From: Bradyrhizobium sp. JYMT SZCCT0428 | GTDB taxonomy: Bacteria > Pseudomonadota > Alphaproteobacteria > Rhizobiales > Xanthobacteraceae | Assembly (NCBI RefSeq): GCF_018131075.1 | Contig: NZ_JAFCLS010000018.1 | Coordinates: forward strand, 96,783-160,782 | Direction: 5' to 3' | Length of the DNA: 64,000 nucleotides | In this document: in pieces, positions 36,143-45,203 of the stretch | Position numbering within the stretch: the stretch's first letter is position 1 | Layout of the letters: every line of letters starts with the position of its first letter | Notes under the pieces: model-generated | Seen by the model: the letters and a program-made list of their open reading frames with translations, nothing else | Told to the model about the DNA's origin: nothing | Database searches by the model: none | Made by a program: the position numbers and the translations under genes

Positions 36143-36310
36143 CTAATGCGCCGGCTCGTCGCGTTTGACGACGTCCAGATGCTCGACGGCGAGCGATCGA
36201 TAATGCGCGGCCATCTCTTTGTAGTGACGTTGCGAGATGGAATCGGTGGCGCCTTCTGCGCGCCGCTCGAACATCTCGGCTTTTTCCTGAAGTTCTCTCG
36301 CTTTGGACAT
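36143..36310 (-). CDS. Small helical conserved protein
   Basis: 55 residues: MSKARELQEKAEMFERRAEG and YKEMAAHYRSLAVEHLDVV, amphipathic and charged, probably a helical hairpin. I recognise similar small proteins in rhizobia (functions unknown). Start ATG 36310; ribosome site is weak. Confidence 0.65.
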   Translation of the reverse strand: MSKARELQEKAEMFERRAEGATDSISQRHYKEMAAHYRSLAVEHLDVVKRDEPAH

Positions 36311-36328
36311 GGCGTTGCCTCACGTTCG

Positions 36329-36436
36329 TCAGGCTAGACACGCCAAATATAGGATCGCGACGCCAAGCACGCCACCGATCGACCACAGAGCAGGATCCCA
36401 ACTTTCCGTTACACTGTCGTGTTCCGTTGTCCACAT
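36329..36436 (-). CDS. Tiny single-pass membrane protein
   Basis: 35 residues, MWTTEHDSVTESWDPALWS then a hydrophobic helix (IGGVLGVAILYLACLA). CTGGAGG lies 7 bases before the ATG, a strong ribosome site. Located 18 bases upstream of the 36143-36310 gene on the same strand, so the two may form a small operon. Confidence 0.55.
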   Translation of the reverse strand: MWTTEHDSVTESWDPALWSIGGVLGVAILYLACLA

Positions 36437-36709
36437 GGCACGGCCTCCAGGGTGATGGCCGAGTACACGCCGCAACTGTTTCAAAACGACTGCGTCAGCC
36501 GGCCAAATTGGTTTCGTCGGCGGCTTTTCCCTCTCGAATCTCCGGACTCCCGGCGTGGACAGCAATGGCGGCACTTTGATGCGGCCTTTGGGGCCTGTTT
36601 GGCGGTATTTTGGCCCCAAAATGCCGACGGAGCGGTTCCCCGTGGTTGCGGCGCAAAACCGGGCTCTGCTATACGGCGGGTGCGATCCCCCGATTGAGGC
36701 CTTATATTA

Positions 36710-36997
36710 ATGTCCGTTGATGCCGCTACCGTTCGCCGCATCGCGCATCTTGCGCGAATTGCGGTTGCCGAGGCCGAAGTTCCCCATTTGCAGGGCGAAC
36801 TGAACGCCATGCTGGCGTTCGTCGAGCAGCTTTCGGAGGTGAACGTCGACGGCGTCGAGCCAATGACCTCGGTGACCCCGATGGAAATGAAGAAACGTCC
36901 GGATGTGATCAATGACGGCGAGATCACCGACGATGTGGTCAGGAACGCGCCCGACACCGTGAACCATTTCTTTCTGGTGCCGAAGGTCGTCGAGTAA
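36710..36997 (+). CDS. gatC: Asp-tRNA(Asn)/Glu-tRNA(Gln) amidotransferase subunit C
   Basis: 95 residues, MSVDAATVRRIAHLARIAV ... LNAMLAFVEQL ... VEPMTSVTPM: canonical GatC, which wraps around GatA and stabilises the complex. First gene of gatC-x-gatA-y-gatB. Confidence 0.95.
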   Translation: MSVDAATVRRIAHLARIAVAEAEVPHLQGELNAMLAFVEQLSEVNVDGVEPMTSVTPMEMKKRPDVINDGEITDDVVRNAPDTVNHFFLVPKVVE

Positions 36998-37008
36998 GGA
37001 AGTCAGCG

Positions 37009-37221
37009 ATGTGCATGCTCTGCGACGATGAAAAGGCCTACCAGGCCTACATGAACTATCTCGACGCGATGGAGCGCCAGGGCAAGGTCGCCGATCCCGA
37101 CAAGGCGATGGACGCCGTGCTCGACGCGCTCGAAGCCTCCGAGCTGACGCGGCCCAAGCAAGACGACCCCGCCAACGACAAGACCCTGTCTCCGTTCTTC
37201 TGCAGCCCGATCAATAAATGA
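37009..37221 (+). CDS. Conserved small protein inside the gat operon
   Basis: 70 residues, MCMLCDDEKAYQAYMNYLDA, mostly helical with a CxxC at the N-terminus and a Cys near the C-terminus (FFCSPI). 11 bases after gatC; stop overlaps the gatA start by 4 bases (ATGA). The tight coupling suggests expression with the amidotransferase; no function known. Confidence 0.8.
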   Translation: MCMLCDDEKAYQAYMNYLDAMERQGKVADPDKAMDAVLDALEASELTRPKQDDPANDKTLSPFFCSPINK

Positions 37222-38693
37222 CCGATTTGATTTCGATGACGATCGCTGAGGCCAGGAATGGCCTCGCGAACAAGTCTTTCACCTCGCTTGAACTGACCGA
37301 CGCGCACCTTGCCGCGATCGAAGCGGCGCGCGCGCTCAACGCCTTCGTGCTGGAAACGCCGGACAAGGCCCGCGCCATGGCGCGCGCGATCGACGCCAAG
37401 ATCGCCAAAGGCGAGGGCGGTCCGTTGGCCGGCATTCCGCTCGGCATCAAGGACCTGTTCGCGACCAAGGACGTGCGCACCACTGCGTGCTCGAAAATCC
37501 TCGGCAATTTCGTGCCGCCCTATGAGTCGACAGTCACTTCGCAGCTCTGGCGCGACGGCGCCGTGATGCTGGGCAAGCTCAACAACGACGAATTCGCGAT
37601 GGGCTCCTCGAACGAGACCTCGTGCTTCGGCCCGGTGGTCAATCCGTGGCGGCGCGAAGGCTCCAATACCTCGCTGGTGCCGGGCGGCTCGTCGGGCGGC
37701 TCGGCTTCCGCGGTGGCGGCACTGCTTTGCATGGGCGCGACCGCGACCGACACCGGCGGTTCGATCCGCCAGCCGGCGGCGTTCACCGCCACCGTCGGCG
37801 TCAAGCCGACCTATGGCCGCTGCTCGCGCTGGGGCATCGTCGCCTTTGCGTCTTCGCTCGATCAGGCCGGGCCCATCGCGCGTACCACGCGCGACGCCGC
37901 GATCCTGATGCGCTCGATGGCGGGGCACGATCCGAAGGACACGACCTCCGTCGATCGCGCGGTGCCGGACTACGAGGCCGCGATCGGAAAATCGGTCAAG
38001 GGCATGAAGATCGGAATTCCCAAGGAGTACCGCCTCGACGGCATGCCGGCCGAAGTCGAAAAGCTCTGGAGCGAAGGCGCGGCCTGGCTGAAGGCGGCCG
38101 GCGCGGAGCTTGTCGAGATATCGCTGCCGCACACCAAATACGCGCTGCCGGCCTATTACATCGTCGCACCCGCCGAGGCGTCTTCGAACCTGGCGCGCTA
38201 CGACGGCGTGCGCTACGGCCTGCGCGTGCCCGGCCGCTCCATCGGGGAGATGTACGAGAACACCCGTGCCGAAGGTTTTGGCGACGAAGTGCGCCGCCGC
38301 GTCATGATCGGCACCTATGTGCTCTCCGCCGGGTATTACGACGCCTATTATTTGCGCGCGCAAAAAGTCCGCACCCTGATCAAGAAGGACTTTGAGGATT
38401 GTTTTGCGAAGGGCGTCAACGCGATCCTGACGCCGGCGACACCGTCGGCGGCATTCGGCATCGGCGAGAAGGGCGGCGCCGATCCCGTGGAAATGTATCT
38501 CAACGACATCTTCACGGTGACCGTGAACATGGCGGGACTGCCGGGCATCGCCGTTCCCGCCGGCAAGGACGCGCAGGGGCTGCCGCTCGGCCTGCAACTG
38601 ATCGGCCGGCCTTTCGACGAAGAGACGCTGTTCTCGCTCGGCGAAGTGGTTGAGCAGGCGGCCGGACGCTTCACGCCGGCCAGATGGTGGTGA
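37218..38693 (+). CDS. gatA: Asp/Glu-tRNA amidotransferase subunit A
   Basis: 491 residues. Amidase triad visible: Lys in LGIKDLFATKD, cis-Ser in GGSSGGSASAV and Ser in DTGGSIRQPA. Frees ammonia from glutamine for conversion of Glu-tRNA(Gln)/Asp-tRNA(Asn). Start ATG overlaps the previous stop. Confidence 0.97.
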   Translation: MTDLISMTIAEARNGLANKSFTSLELTDAHLAAIEAARALNAFVLETPDKARAMARAIDAKIAKGEGGPLAGIPLGIKDLFATKDVRTTACSKILGNFVPPYESTVTSQLWRDGAVMLGKLNNDEFAMGSSNETSCFGPVVNPWRREGSNTSLVPGGSSGGSASAVAALLCMGATATDTGGSIRQPAAFTATVGVKPTYGRCSRWGIVAFASSLDQAGPIARTTRDAAILMRSMAGHDPKDTTSVDRAVPDYEAAIGKSVKGMKIGIPKEYRLDGMPAEVEKLWSEGAAWLKAAGAELVEISLPHTKYALPAYYIVAPAEASSNLARYDGVRYGLRVPGRSIGEMYENTRAEGFGDEVRRRVMIGTYVLSAGYYDAYYLRAQKVRTLIKKDFEDCFAKGVNAILTPATPSAAFGIGEKGGADPVEMYLNDIFTVTVNMAGLPGIAVPAGKDAQGLPLGLQLIGRPFDEETLFSLGEVVEQAAGRFTPARWW

Positions 38694-38697
38694 GGCC

Positions 38698-38991
38698 ATG
38701 GCAGATTTCAAGGCCAGCCTTTCCGATGACGCGCCGCAGCCGGCGCTGAGCCCGTCACTCACCGCGTTGTGGTGGGCTGCCAAGGGCAATTGGGACGCGG
38801 CGCATAAGATCGTTCAGGACGAATCCTCAGCGGAAGCGGCGTGGGTGCACGCCTATTTGCACCGCGTGGAAGGTGATCTCGGCAACGCCGGTTACTGGTA
38901 TCGCCAGTCCGGCCAACCAGCGGCGATCGATTCGCTTGAGGCAGAGTGGGACCGGATCGTCTTTACACTGCTGTTGGGAGAACGGACATGA
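38698..38991 (+). CDS. Conserved small protein between gatA and gatB
   Basis: 97 residues: SPSLTALWWAAKGNWDAAHK, SSAEAAWVHAYLHRVEGDLG, YWYRQSGQP. Helix-turn-helix pairs resemble a short TPR-like fold. Four bases after gatA, and its stop overlaps the gatB start (ATGA). I recall similar proteins of unknown function in alphaproteobacteria. Confidence 0.82.
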   Translation: MADFKASLSDDAPQPALSPSLTALWWAAKGNWDAAHKIVQDESSAEAAWVHAYLHRVEGDLGNAGYWYRQSGQPAAIDSLEAEWDRIVFTLLLGERT

Positions 38992-40466
38992 CGGCGGCGA
39001 GCGGCAAGCTGATCAAGGGCCAGACCGGCGATTGGGAAATGGTGATCGGGCTGGAAGTCCACGCCCAGGTCACCTCGAACTCAAAGCTGTTCTCGGGCGC
39101 TTCGACCGAATTCGGCGGCGAGCCGAACACCCACGTCTCGCTGGTGGATGCCGCGATGCCGGGCATGCTGCCCGTGATCAACGAGGAATGCGTGCGGCAG
39201 GCGGTGCGGACCGGCCTTGGCCTCAACGCAAAGATCAATCTGCGCTCGGTGTTCGACCGCAAGAACTATTTCTATCCGGATTCGCCGCAGGGCTACCAGA
39301 TCAGCCAGTACAAGTCGCCGATCGTGGGCGAGGGCGTGGTCGAGGTCGAACTCGACGGCGGCCACAGCGTCGCCATCGGGATCGAACGGCTGCATCTGGA
39401 ACAGGACGCCGGCAAATTGCTGCACGACCAGAGCCCGACCATGTCCTACGTCGACCTCAACCGGTGCGGCGTGGCGTTGATGGAGATCGTCTCCAAGCCT
39501 GACATCCGCGATGCAGAGCAGGCCAAGGCATACGTGACAAAGCTGCGTTCGATCCTGCGCTATCTCGGCACCTGCGACGGCGACATGGAGAAGGGCTCCT
39601 TGCGCGCCGACGTCAATGTCTCCGTGCGCAAGCCCGGCGGGCCGCTCGGCACCCGCTGCGAGATCAAGAACATGAACTCGATCAACTTCATCGGCCAGGC
39701 GATCGAGTATGAGGCGCGGCGCCAGATCGAGATCATCGAGGACGGCGGCGCGATCGACCAGGAGACCCGGCTGTTCGACCCAAACAAGGGCGAGACGCGC
39801 TCGATGCGCTCCAAGGAAGAGGCGCACGACTACCGATACTTCCCCGATCCCGACCTGCTGCCGCTCGAGTTCAGCGAAGCCTATGTCGCCGGCCTGAAGG
39901 CCGATCTGCCGGAATTGCCGGACCAGAAGAAGATCCGCTTCATCGAAGGTTTCGGACTGTCGCCCTACGACGCCGGCGTGCTGGTGGCCGAGCGCGAGAG
40001 CGCGGACTTCTATGAAACCGTGCTGGCCGGGCTTAGCGACAAGCCGCGCGACGGCAAGCTTGCGGCCAACTGGGTGATCAACGAGCTGTTCGGACGTCTC
40101 AACAAGGAAGGCCGTGATATTACGGCCTCACCGGTGTCGGCGGTGCAACTCGCGGCGATCGTCGAGCTGATCGGCGAGGGCACGATCTCCGGAAAGATCG
40201 CAAAGGACCTGTTCGAGATCGTCTGGCAGGAAGGTGGCGACCCGCGTGAGCTGGTCGAGACGCGCGGCATGAAGCAGGTCACGGACTTGAGCGCGATCGA
40301 GAAGGTGGTCGACGACATCATCGCCGCCAACCCGGACAAGGTCGCGCAAGCGAAAGCCAAGCCGCAACTCGCCGGCTGGTTCGTCGGCCAGGTGATGAAG
40401 TCGTCCGGCGGCAAGGCCAATCCGCAAGCCGTCAACGATCTCTTGAAGGCGAAGCTCGGCATCTGA
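38988..40466 (+). CDS. gatB: Asp/Glu-tRNA amidotransferase subunit B
   Basis: 492 residues: WEMVIGLEVHAQVTSNSKLFSG, DLNRCGVALMEIVSKPD, RCEIKNMNSINFI, and the C-terminal YqeY-like tail (KVAQAKAKPQLAGWFVGQVM). Binds the mischarged tRNA and performs the kinase/transamidation step. Ends at a strong terminator. Confidence 0.97.
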   Translation: MTAASGKLIKGQTGDWEMVIGLEVHAQVTSNSKLFSGASTEFGGEPNTHVSLVDAAMPGMLPVINEECVRQAVRTGLGLNAKINLRSVFDRKNYFYPDSPQGYQISQYKSPIVGEGVVEVELDGGHSVAIGIERLHLEQDAGKLLHDQSPTMSYVDLNRCGVALMEIVSKPDIRDAEQAKAYVTKLRSILRYLGTCDGDMEKGSLRADVNVSVRKPGGPLGTRCEIKNMNSINFIGQAIEYEARRQIEIIEDGGAIDQETRLFDPNKGETRSMRSKEEAHDYRYFPDPDLLPLEFSEAYVAGLKADLPELPDQKKIRFIEGFGLSPYDAGVLVAERESADFYETVLAGLSDKPRDGKLAANWVINELFGRLNKEGRDITASPVSAVQLAAIVELIGEGTISGKIAKDLFEIVWQEGGDPRELVETRGMKQVTDLSAIEKVVDDIIAANPDKVAQAKAKPQLAGWFVGQVMKSSGGKANPQAVNDLLKAKLGI

Positions 40467-40491
40467 AGCGTCCCGTAACGGGACGCTTTTT
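40467..40491 (+). terminator. Intrinsic terminator of the gat operon
   Basis: AGCGTCCCG-TAA-CGGGACGCT followed by TTTT, starting at the last base of the gatB stop codon. Confidence 0.92.
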
Positions 40492-41032
40492 GCGGTAGCT
40501 GACGTTGCGATCGACGCGAAGAAGCGTGCATCGATCTCGCATCACGGATCAAAATCATCGTCGCGACGGACAACGGGCCTTGCGAATCGGTCGCAGCGAT
40601 TCGTCCGAAAATGCGGTTCTGGCGAGCGCCGATGAGACGTGACGGCGGTATCCACGAAAATTTTTTTATTGCCAAAATTCGCGACTCAGAGTCCGCGCAA
40701 GCGGCTTTTGGGCCATCTCACCGAGTCGCGATGACGTCGATTGTGCGATGATCATCACATGCGTGAATCGCCAAAACATCTATAGTGCAAGCGTTTCCTT
40801 CAATATTGACAAACGCCGACGTCGGTCGTTGCTGCACTTTTTGCATCGTCGCGCGAGCATGTTGCGCCGCCGCCGAACGATGCTTCGAGCGCGCCCTCGC
40901 ATTGCCGCGTCAACACTTCCTTAAGCGGGACGCTGTTTTTTTGAACGTGTTGGTGTATTCGGGATGTAGTGCACATCGATTCCCGAGTGCACGCAGCGAA
41001 CTAAGCCATCTCACTTACATTAGGAGGGCAAC
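40492..41032. other. Intergenic region without a recognisable gene
   Basis: 540 bases upstream of the lysine-rich mini-gene. It holds a short palindrome CCGACGTCGG at 40816-40825 and an A/T-rich patch, and it probably contains the promoter of the mini-gene. No open frame with convincing codon use or ribosome site was found; antisense frames entering from gatB look spurious. Confidence 0.5.
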
Positions 41033-41125
41033 ATGGCCAAGAAAGCTAAGAAGGCAAAGAAGGCGAAGAGCGCAGTGAAGAAGACTGCGAAGAAGACCCG
41101 CAAGGTCGCCAAGAAGAAGAAGTAA
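41033..41125 (+). CDS. 30-residue lysine/alanine-rich histone H1-like protein
   Basis: MAKKAKKAKKAKSAVKKTAK and then KTRKVAKKKK: 17 lysines, one arginine and 7 alanines in 30 residues. AGGAGG lies 5 bases before the ATG, one of the best ribosome sites in the window. The sequence resembles the C-terminal tails of eukaryote H1 and bacterial H1-like proteins, so nonspecific DNA or RNA binding is inferred. A weak hairpin (CTCTC ... GAGAG) follows. Confidence 0.75.
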   Translation: MAKKAKKAKKAKSAVKKTAKKTRKVAKKKK

Positions 41126-41952
41126 GCTCTCGTCTTTGAGAGAATTGCCGGCGGCTTGATGCCGGCGCGTCACTCGAGCCTTCAGACGGTTTGCTTCTCG
41201 GAGCAAACCTAACTCGGACGGCTCGGTCGACGAAAGAGGGTGTCGGCGAGACATCAGGTCAAACGGCTGGATCGACTTTCGGAAGAGTTCGCTTTTCCAA
41301 AACCGGTCCGGCAGAAGAAACAAGTTTTCTTCGTTCGGTGCGGAATCTTTGCTGCGCAATTTCACCGGGCCAAAGCCCGATTGAAATCTGGTCCTGACGT
41401 GTTCGCCGACGCCCTCGTTCCCCGGAACGCCTCCTGTTCCCCGGAACGTCTTGCGTTCCGAATGCCGCGCCCTTGGCGCCAGGCGCTTCGAGCCTTCCAA
41501 TCCATGACATGTCTGTCCCGACTGCCCACGGCCTGCGCCGGGCTGTCGCAGATCGCGCTCATGCGCCGCCGGGCATCGGTTCCGCCGCACACCCCGCCGA
41601 TCCTTATCATTGGGACTTCTGTAATTCCGGGTCCTCGGTTCGCGCCGATCACGACGCGCGCGAGATGCGAGCCGTTGCAATGGTTATCGTTCTGCCAAGC
41701 GGCAGGGTAAACCGGTCTTCACGAATCCTCACTTGTTGCTGCGGCACAGGCACTTCTGTGATTCCCCACCGGCACCCGGGCGCCTCGCGTTTACACCCCG
41801 TTCATCGCGATATTTAAACTGCCCTTCAAATTTGATGGGCCATGATCATCCCAACAAGCCGGCAAACGGCGTGGGGAATAACGGGACGTTTTGACAGTGG
41901 ACAGGGGCCGCGCTCGGGGGAGGGCGGCAACAATAAAAAGGGGAGACTTTCG
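41126..41952. other. Intergenic region with short palindromes, no recognised gene
   Basis: Over 800 bases. Two tandem palindromes GTTCCCCGGAACG are at 41417-41429 and 41436-41448, and a related GCGTTCCG follows. Several frames are open on both strands but share no recognised family and have no good ribosome sites. The right end contains the leader of the Sel1-like gene. Confidence 0.45.
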
Positions 41953-42216
41953 ATGTTTCAGGGACAATTCGATCTGGAGACGGCGACACCGGTGGAAACC
42001 GCAATCCCCGATCTGCTGTTCGAGCGCGGCCTGTACTGGGCGAGCGGCCGTTCCGGCGTCGTCAACCTGGTCGCCGCCCATAAATGGTTCAATCTCGCCG
42101 CCCTGAAGGGCCGCGCTGACGCGATCTCGATGCGTCGCGAAGTCGCCGAGATGATGTCGGATGTCGAGATCGCCACGGCGCAGCGCGAAGCCCGCGCCTG
42201 GATGACCTCGCACTGA
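41953..42216 (+). CDS. Short Sel1-repeat-like protein
   Basis: 87 residues. LLFERGLYWASGR, LVAAHKWFNLAALKGRADA and REVAEMM follow the Sel1/TPR-like pattern (one to two repeats). AGGGGAG precedes the ATG. Conserved in Bradyrhizobium-type genomes; likely a small protein-interaction module of unknown role. Confidence 0.75.
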   Translation: MFQGQFDLETATPVETAIPDLLFERGLYWASGRSGVVNLVAAHKWFNLAALKGRADAISMRREVAEMMSDVEIATAQREARAWMTSH

Positions 42217-42289
42217 GTTCGCGAACCGCGACGGACCGGCGGGAATGCCTGGTGCCGTGTACCGGCCATCGGCAGCACCCAAAATGGGC

Positions 42290-43522
42290 TCAGTGCCCGC
42301 TCAGCACCAGCGTCTTGACGGGCAGCAGCAGGGCCTGAATCCGCAACAGCAGAGCGTGCACGAGGCCGGTGGCGTCGACGACGTGCAGCCCAAAGCTCTT
42401 GAACGCGCTGAGCTTGCCTGAGGCGATCAGTTCGTGATTGCTGGTATAGGCGTTGGCGATACAGCTGCTGCCCGGCGTCACGCCCTCCAGCCCGCCCTTG
42501 TAGATCGGCTCCATGAAAACGAGAATGGTGCCCGGACGCGCGGTGTTCTGCGCCTCGATCAGTTGTTCGCCGCCCCTGAACTGGCCAGCCGCGATGTAGT
42601 CCTGCACATTGGTCACCACCATCGGAATGATCACCCACGGCTTGGAAATGCAGGTGGCCTCGGCGACCATTCCGGCTTTCATGACCTGACCCTCGATCTG
42701 GCCAAATCCGGCCATGAGAGCCCTCTTTCCCGCGCCCTCCGGAATCAAAACGCCGGCCGTCCGCATGATTGGAGTGACGATATCACCCGGCCTCAGTCCG
42801 AACTGCTCGACCCGCCCGTCGACGCCGGCGCGAATAAAGGTCTTGTCCAGATCGACCTGCGCTTCGGCCAGCGCCGCCTCCGCGCTGGCTTTCTCGGCCG
42901 GGAGAAGGGCGGTGACGCGGACCGCGGCCGATTGTTTTGCAGCGTTGGCGGCATCAAGCGCACCCTGGCGGCCCGCCTGCAGCACCTGCAGTTTTTCGAT
43001 GTCACGCTGCGGGACGATGCCGGGATTGCGTTGCTGGAGATCCCGCTTGACGTTCAGCTCATCGGTTGCCTGCTGATAATCGCCCTGAGCCTGCTGGACC
43101 TGTCCTTCCGCCTTTAGAACATCGGCCTGTGCGGTCAGCATGGCGGCATCGACTTCGGCGATCTTTCGTTTGGCGGTCAGCAGCGCGGCTTCCTGCTTGG
43201 CGCTGTCCAGTCTGAAAATCACCTCACCTTGCTTGACGGGCGCGCTGACATCGATGTTAACCTCCGCCACCCGGCCGGTCACTTCGGTCATGATCGGGAC
43301 GGTCCGGTAGTACATCGTCGCCGAATTGGTCGACGGATGATAATAGAAGATCATCGTGATCAGCGCGACCGTGAGCATCAGGCAGGTGATGATGCCATAT
43401 CGCAGCTCGAACCAGACCGAAAAAAGCGTGATTTCGTGGCCGATGCGCTTTCCCTGCCGATAGCGGCGATAGAGATAGTCCGGCAGTATCGTCACCAGCG
43501 AGCAGAGGATGATCTCAAGCAT
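42290..43522 (-). CDS. HlyD-family membrane fusion/secretion protein
   Basis: 410 residues. An N-terminal membrane segment (LRYGIITCLMLTVALITMIF), then a biotinyl-lipoyl-like hairpin (VTGRVAEVNIDVSAPVKQGE) and a long coiled coil (about residues 115-230), then the second lipoyl half (IRAGVDGRVEQFGLRPGD). The arrangement resembles YiaV/EmrA-type periplasmic adaptors. Start overlaps the stop of the upstream membrane gene by 8 bases. No inner-membrane pump or outer-membrane channel gene is adjacent. Confidence 0.88.
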   Translation of the reverse strand: MLEIILCSLVTILPDYLYRRYRQGKRIGHEITLFSVWFELRYGIITCLMLTVALITMIFYYHPSTNSATMYYRTVPIMTEVTGRVAEVNIDVSAPVKQGEVIFRLDSAKQEAALLTAKRKIAEVDAAMLTAQADVLKAEGQVQQAQGDYQQATDELNVKRDLQQRNPGIVPQRDIEKLQVLQAGRQGALDAANAAKQSAAVRVTALLPAEKASAEAALAEAQVDLDKTFIRAGVDGRVEQFGLRPGDIVTPIMRTAGVLIPEGAGKRALMAGFGQIEGQVMKAGMVAEATCISKPWVIIPMVVTNVQDYIAAGQFRGGEQLIEAQNTARPGTILVFMEPIYKGGLEGVTPGSSCIANAYTSNHELIASGKLSAFKSFGLHVVDATGLVHALLLRIQALLLPVKTLVLSGH

Positions 43523-43955
43523 GAGCCTTTGCCTCACTCTTGGCGGCGGGGGCGTGCGTGCTGGCGTGGCCTGCGGTTTCTGGAGCCGGCTCGGTCGGGT
43601 CTGGTTCGGGCGGACCGCCGGCCATCTTCTCGACCGATCCGGCAATCCTGCGCAGCGGCGTGCCGAAGTCGGGCAGGTCGATCATGGCGAGGAACAGGCC
43701 GATCACCCAGAACAAATGGTTGTGCGTAAACAGCGCCAGCAGGCCCAGCACGGCCACGATTTCAAACTGCAGCTTCTGCGATTTGTGTGCCATCCGCTCC
43801 GGCATCGTGTGCAGGTGCAAATAGAGATTGCCGACCCCGACGACGGCAGCAATCAGGAAAATGCCGACAACGACCATCAGAATGTCGGTGTCTCCCGGCG
43901 CCGTGATGAACCCTGGCAGATGATGTGGGGCGGCAGGGTGAAGGGATTCGCTCAC
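43515..43955 (-). CDS. Membrane protein partner of the HlyD-type protein
   Basis: 146 residues from a GTG start (MSESLHPAAPHHL); an ATG at 43967 is the alternative, but GGAGAG lies just before the GTG. Two to three hydrophobic segments (ILMVVVGIFLIAAVVGVGNL, VAVLGLLALFTH, LFWVIGLFLAMIDL) and a Pro/Ala-rich hydrophilic tail. Overlap with the HlyD gene suggests they act together, as with the small membrane proteins paired with YiaV-like adaptors. Confidence 0.75.
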   Translation of the reverse strand: MSESLHPAAPHHLPGFITAPGDTDILMVVVGIFLIAAVVGVGNLYLHLHTMPERMAHKSQKLQFEIVAVLGLLALFTHNHLFWVIGLFLAMIDLPDFGTPLRRIAGSVEKMAGGPPEPDPTEPAPETAGHASTHAPAAKSEAKAHA

Positions 43956-44214
43956 GCAACTCTCCATTCCGAAAGAGCAAGCCGAATAGCAAGCAAAACG
44001 AAGGCATGGACAGGCGCCCGGCCAGGCGCAGCCATCTTTGCATAATGCGGGAACTTGGCAAGCACGGGTTGTCGTTTCGAGTTAGTGCTTCGATTTTGAT
44101 TTGTCTTCCGCAACGCGAAATTAGCCCGATTGCGGTGATGGTCTTCTGATCTGAATCAAACAATGTGAGGGCATGGGTCTACATTCTCACGGCATGAGAT
44201 GCCCGAGTTTTGCG

Positions 44215-44690
44215 TCACTTTGCACCTCCCAGAAAGAGGAGGGCGCAGGGAAGACCGGGTGCGCGCTGCACCCGCGGTCCCGTGTGCGGTTTGCAAAGGC
44301 TGCACACGAGCATACAGGGCAGCGGTGAACACCCGGCCTTCCCTGCGCAGTGGCTTTACGGCTTATGACGTGATCTCCCCGGAGACGAGTTCTTGATTGA
44401 CTCCGTCGCCACCGGTTCAGCTCTCGCTTCTCCGGCAGCTTAATGCCAGCAACGGGCACCAGGACCACACGCTTTTGCCGTACGCTTCAGCCGCGTTCGT
44501 CTTCGCAACTGTCACGTCCACCGCAACCCGCCCAACGTCCGTGACGACGGCCGACACCCTTCTGACCAGGACGGGATGGCCAAAGATATGCACCTGATTT
44601 GCCGTTCTGTAAAAGCGAAATATTTTTTATTCTTGGGCTTGACATTATTTCCGAAAACCAGAACTGATTTGCCCGTCGGGTTGTTTTGTC
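44215..44690. repeat. Dispersed hairpin-rich repeat of Bradyrhizobium type
   Basis: The stretch contains GAAGACCGGGTG ... CACCCGGCCTTC arms around a GC-rich centre, and two copies of CTGATTTGCC (44591 and 44664) near an A/T-rich segment. I recall this element as a frequent intergenic repeat of Bradyrhizobium and Rhodopseudomonas whose chance translations are often annotated as hypothetical proteins. It marks the left border of the decayed region. Exact ends are uncertain. Confidence 0.6.
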
Positions 44691-45100
44691 GCACCCGCCG
44701 CATCCAGATCGCTGTTGCGCGCGGCGCAGTCCGCAGCCCATCGCATCGATCTCGCGCATATCATCGCCAGCGGTTCGCTGCCGCCCGCTTCCCGGCCACC
44801 GAGATCGACGGCGAGTACTATTGGGACGGTGGGCTCGTTTCCCACACACCTCGGCACTCCACAGTCGGCCGCGGCCGGACACGCTGGCCTTCCAGATCGA
44901 TCTGTGGAGTGCGCGCGGCAAAGCCGACGTGTGGCAGAAGGAAATCCAGTTCTCCCGCGACCGATCGGTACAAGCGGACGCAGAAGCTCCGCATCGCCTT
45001 CGCCAGTCCGCTGAAGGATCTTCCCGCCGAACTGCTGGATCGTCCGGAGGCCCGCAAGAACTTCATTTTTGCCGAAGTAGCTCACCCAAAAGGGTGATGG
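44690..45100 (+). pseudogene. Patatin-like phospholipase fragment (multiple frameshifts)
   Basis: Pieces in all three plus frames line up in order with patatin-like proteins of the DUF3734 group: HIIASGSLPPA, then EIDGEYYWDGGLVSHTP, then RPRPDTLAFQIDLWSARG and QKEIQFSRD, then DRYKRTQKLRIAFASPLKDL. At least three frameshifts separate them, and the N-terminal GxSxG nucleophile region is missing. A dead gene remnant next to the dispersed repeat. Confidence 0.75.
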
Positions 45101-45203
45101 AAAGTTTGGCTTGAGAGGTTTAATCCTTGTCAACTTGCACGCATTAAGTGTCCGCTGATTCTTATTATTGCGCTTTAGCGAATTCTTTTTTTTAAGATTT
45201 GAG

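Noticed and set aside
37056..38789. 577-codon frame antisense to gatA
   Set aside because: No known family, overlaps gatA fully, Arg/His-rich mirror composition.
44048..44074. EcfG-like promoter on the plus strand near 44048
   Set aside because: Spacing between GGAAC and CGTT is 18, too long, and no plus-strand gene follows.
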